Shown: piece after piece, positions 13,946 through 14,376 of the stretch
How the letters are laid out: each line of letters begins with the position of its first letter
Position numbering within the stretch: the first letter of the stretch is position 1
Origin: Pseudomonadota bacterium
GTDB taxonomy: Bacteria; Pseudomonadota; Gammaproteobacteria; Burkholderiales; Burkholderiaceae
Direction of reading: 5' to 3'
Assembly: GCA_021778935.1 (NCBI GenBank)
Contig: JAJYBQ010000031.1
Coordinates: 1-14,376 of the forward strand
Length of the DNA stretch: 14,376 nucleotides
Made by a program: the position numbers and the translations under genes
The notes under the pieces: model-generated
What the model was told of the DNA's origin: nothing
What the model saw: the letters and a program-made list of their open reading frames with translations, nothing else
Databases searched by the model: none

Positions 13946-14376
13946 ATGAAAGAGTCCGGCTTCATGACGACTGCGCCCGACGGGGCCGAATCCAGGTCCG
14001 ACGCCGGCAACGGGTTGGACCCGATGCGGGAGGACATCCGTTTCCTCGGCCGGATCCTCGGCGACGTGATCCGCGAGCAGGCGGGCCAGGAGATCTTCGA
14101 TCTGGTGGAGACCGTGCGTCGGCTTGCCGTCCAGTTTCGCCGGGGCACAGACCCCGACGCCGGCGCGCAGATGAGCCGCCTGCTCAACCGGCTCACCCCG
14201 ATCCAGACCAACTCGGTGGTGCGTGCGTTCAGCTATTTCTCGCACCTGGCGAACATCGCGGAAGATCTGCACTCGATTCGCACCCAGCGGGCGCGGGAGC
14301 TGGCGCAGGAGCCCGCCGAACGCGGCAGTATCGACTATGCCCTCACACGGCTCGATGGGGCGGGGGTGTCCGAGGA
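13946..14376 (+). CDS. ppc: Phosphoenolpyruvate carboxylase, N-terminal part
   Basis: The first 143 codons of a protein cut by the right edge. PEP carboxylase adds bicarbonate to phosphoenolpyruvate to make oxaloacetate and refills the TCA cycle. The visible part matches the family N-terminus: PMREDIRFLGRILGDVIREQAG, IFDLVETVRRLAVQFRRG, then VVRAFSYFSHLANIAEDLHSIR. The full enzyme is normally about 900 residues, and its catalytic His and Arg residues lie beyond the window. An in-frame ATG at 13964 (MTTAPDG) is an alternative start, and neither has a strong Shine-Dalgarno. It begins 60 bases after the thiolase stop, so it may have its own promoter or be read through from the beta-oxidation genes. 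Confidence 0.93.
   Translation, partial: MKESGFMTTAPDGAESRSDAGNGLDPMREDIRFLGRILGDVIREQAGQEIFDLVETVRRLAVQFRRGTDPDAGAQMSRLLNRLTPIQTNSVVRAFSYFSHLANIAEDLHSIRTQRARELAQEPAERGSIDYALTRLDGAGVSE

Overview
This is a GC-rich, densely packed stretch of what looks like an ordinary bacterial chromosome. The gene set suggests a proteobacterium, most likely a betaproteobacterium: an AmtB with a PII-docking tail, an NsrR-type Rrf2 regulator, a SWIB-domain protein with a histone-H1-like tail, a CYTH-CHAD protein, an HNH endonuclease and a long acyl-CoA dehydrogenase of the DmdC-like type. The taxonomic placement is an inference from these families and base composition. I see no rRNA, tRNA, CRISPR array, transposase, integrase or phage gene.

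Layout. (1) 27-1541 (+) encodes the ammonium channel AmtB; a perfect 12-bp hairpin of a REP-like type follows it. (2) 1639-2136 (-) is an NsrR-like iron-sulfur Rrf2 regulator, convergent with amtB and divergent from a small DUF423 membrane protein (2308-2724, +). (3) A minus-strand pair, PAP2-family lipid phosphatase (5204-4395) then GT39/ArnT-like glycosyltransferase (4404-2815), overlaps by 10 bases and is probably one operon acting on polyprenyl-linked sugars or lipid A. (4) A 321-bp non-coding region leads to a 133-residue Lys/Ala-tailed SWIB protein (5526-5927, +). (5) An HNH endonuclease (6614-6033, -) and a CYTH-CHAD protein (6660-8270, +) diverge from a 45-bp gap. (6) A fatty-acid beta-oxidation block follows: acyl-CoA dehydrogenase (8332-10143), a two-domain 3-hydroxyacyl-CoA dehydrogenase/enoyl-CoA hydratase (10262-12679) and a thiolase (12690-13886). 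Together they supply the four core steps of the spiral. A second REP-like element sits between the first two. (7) The start of phosphoenolpyruvate carboxylase (13946 onward) runs off the right edge.

How the genes fit together. The beta-oxidation block produces acetyl-CoA. PEP carboxylase next to it would refill oxaloacetate and is allosterically activated by acetyl-CoA in many bacteria, although shared regulation is not shown by the sequence. AmtB points to a nitrogen-regulated glnK-amtB locus whose glnK, if present, lies just left of the window. The other genes are isolated one- or two-gene units.

I did not find an obviously new system. The items most worth a second look are the SWIB/H1-like fusion with its internal 29-bp duplication, the two REP-like palindromes, the dehydrogenase-first (FadN-type) order of the multifunctional enzyme, and the orphan NsrR-like regulator. 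Many long open frames on the opposite strand are by-products of high GC content.
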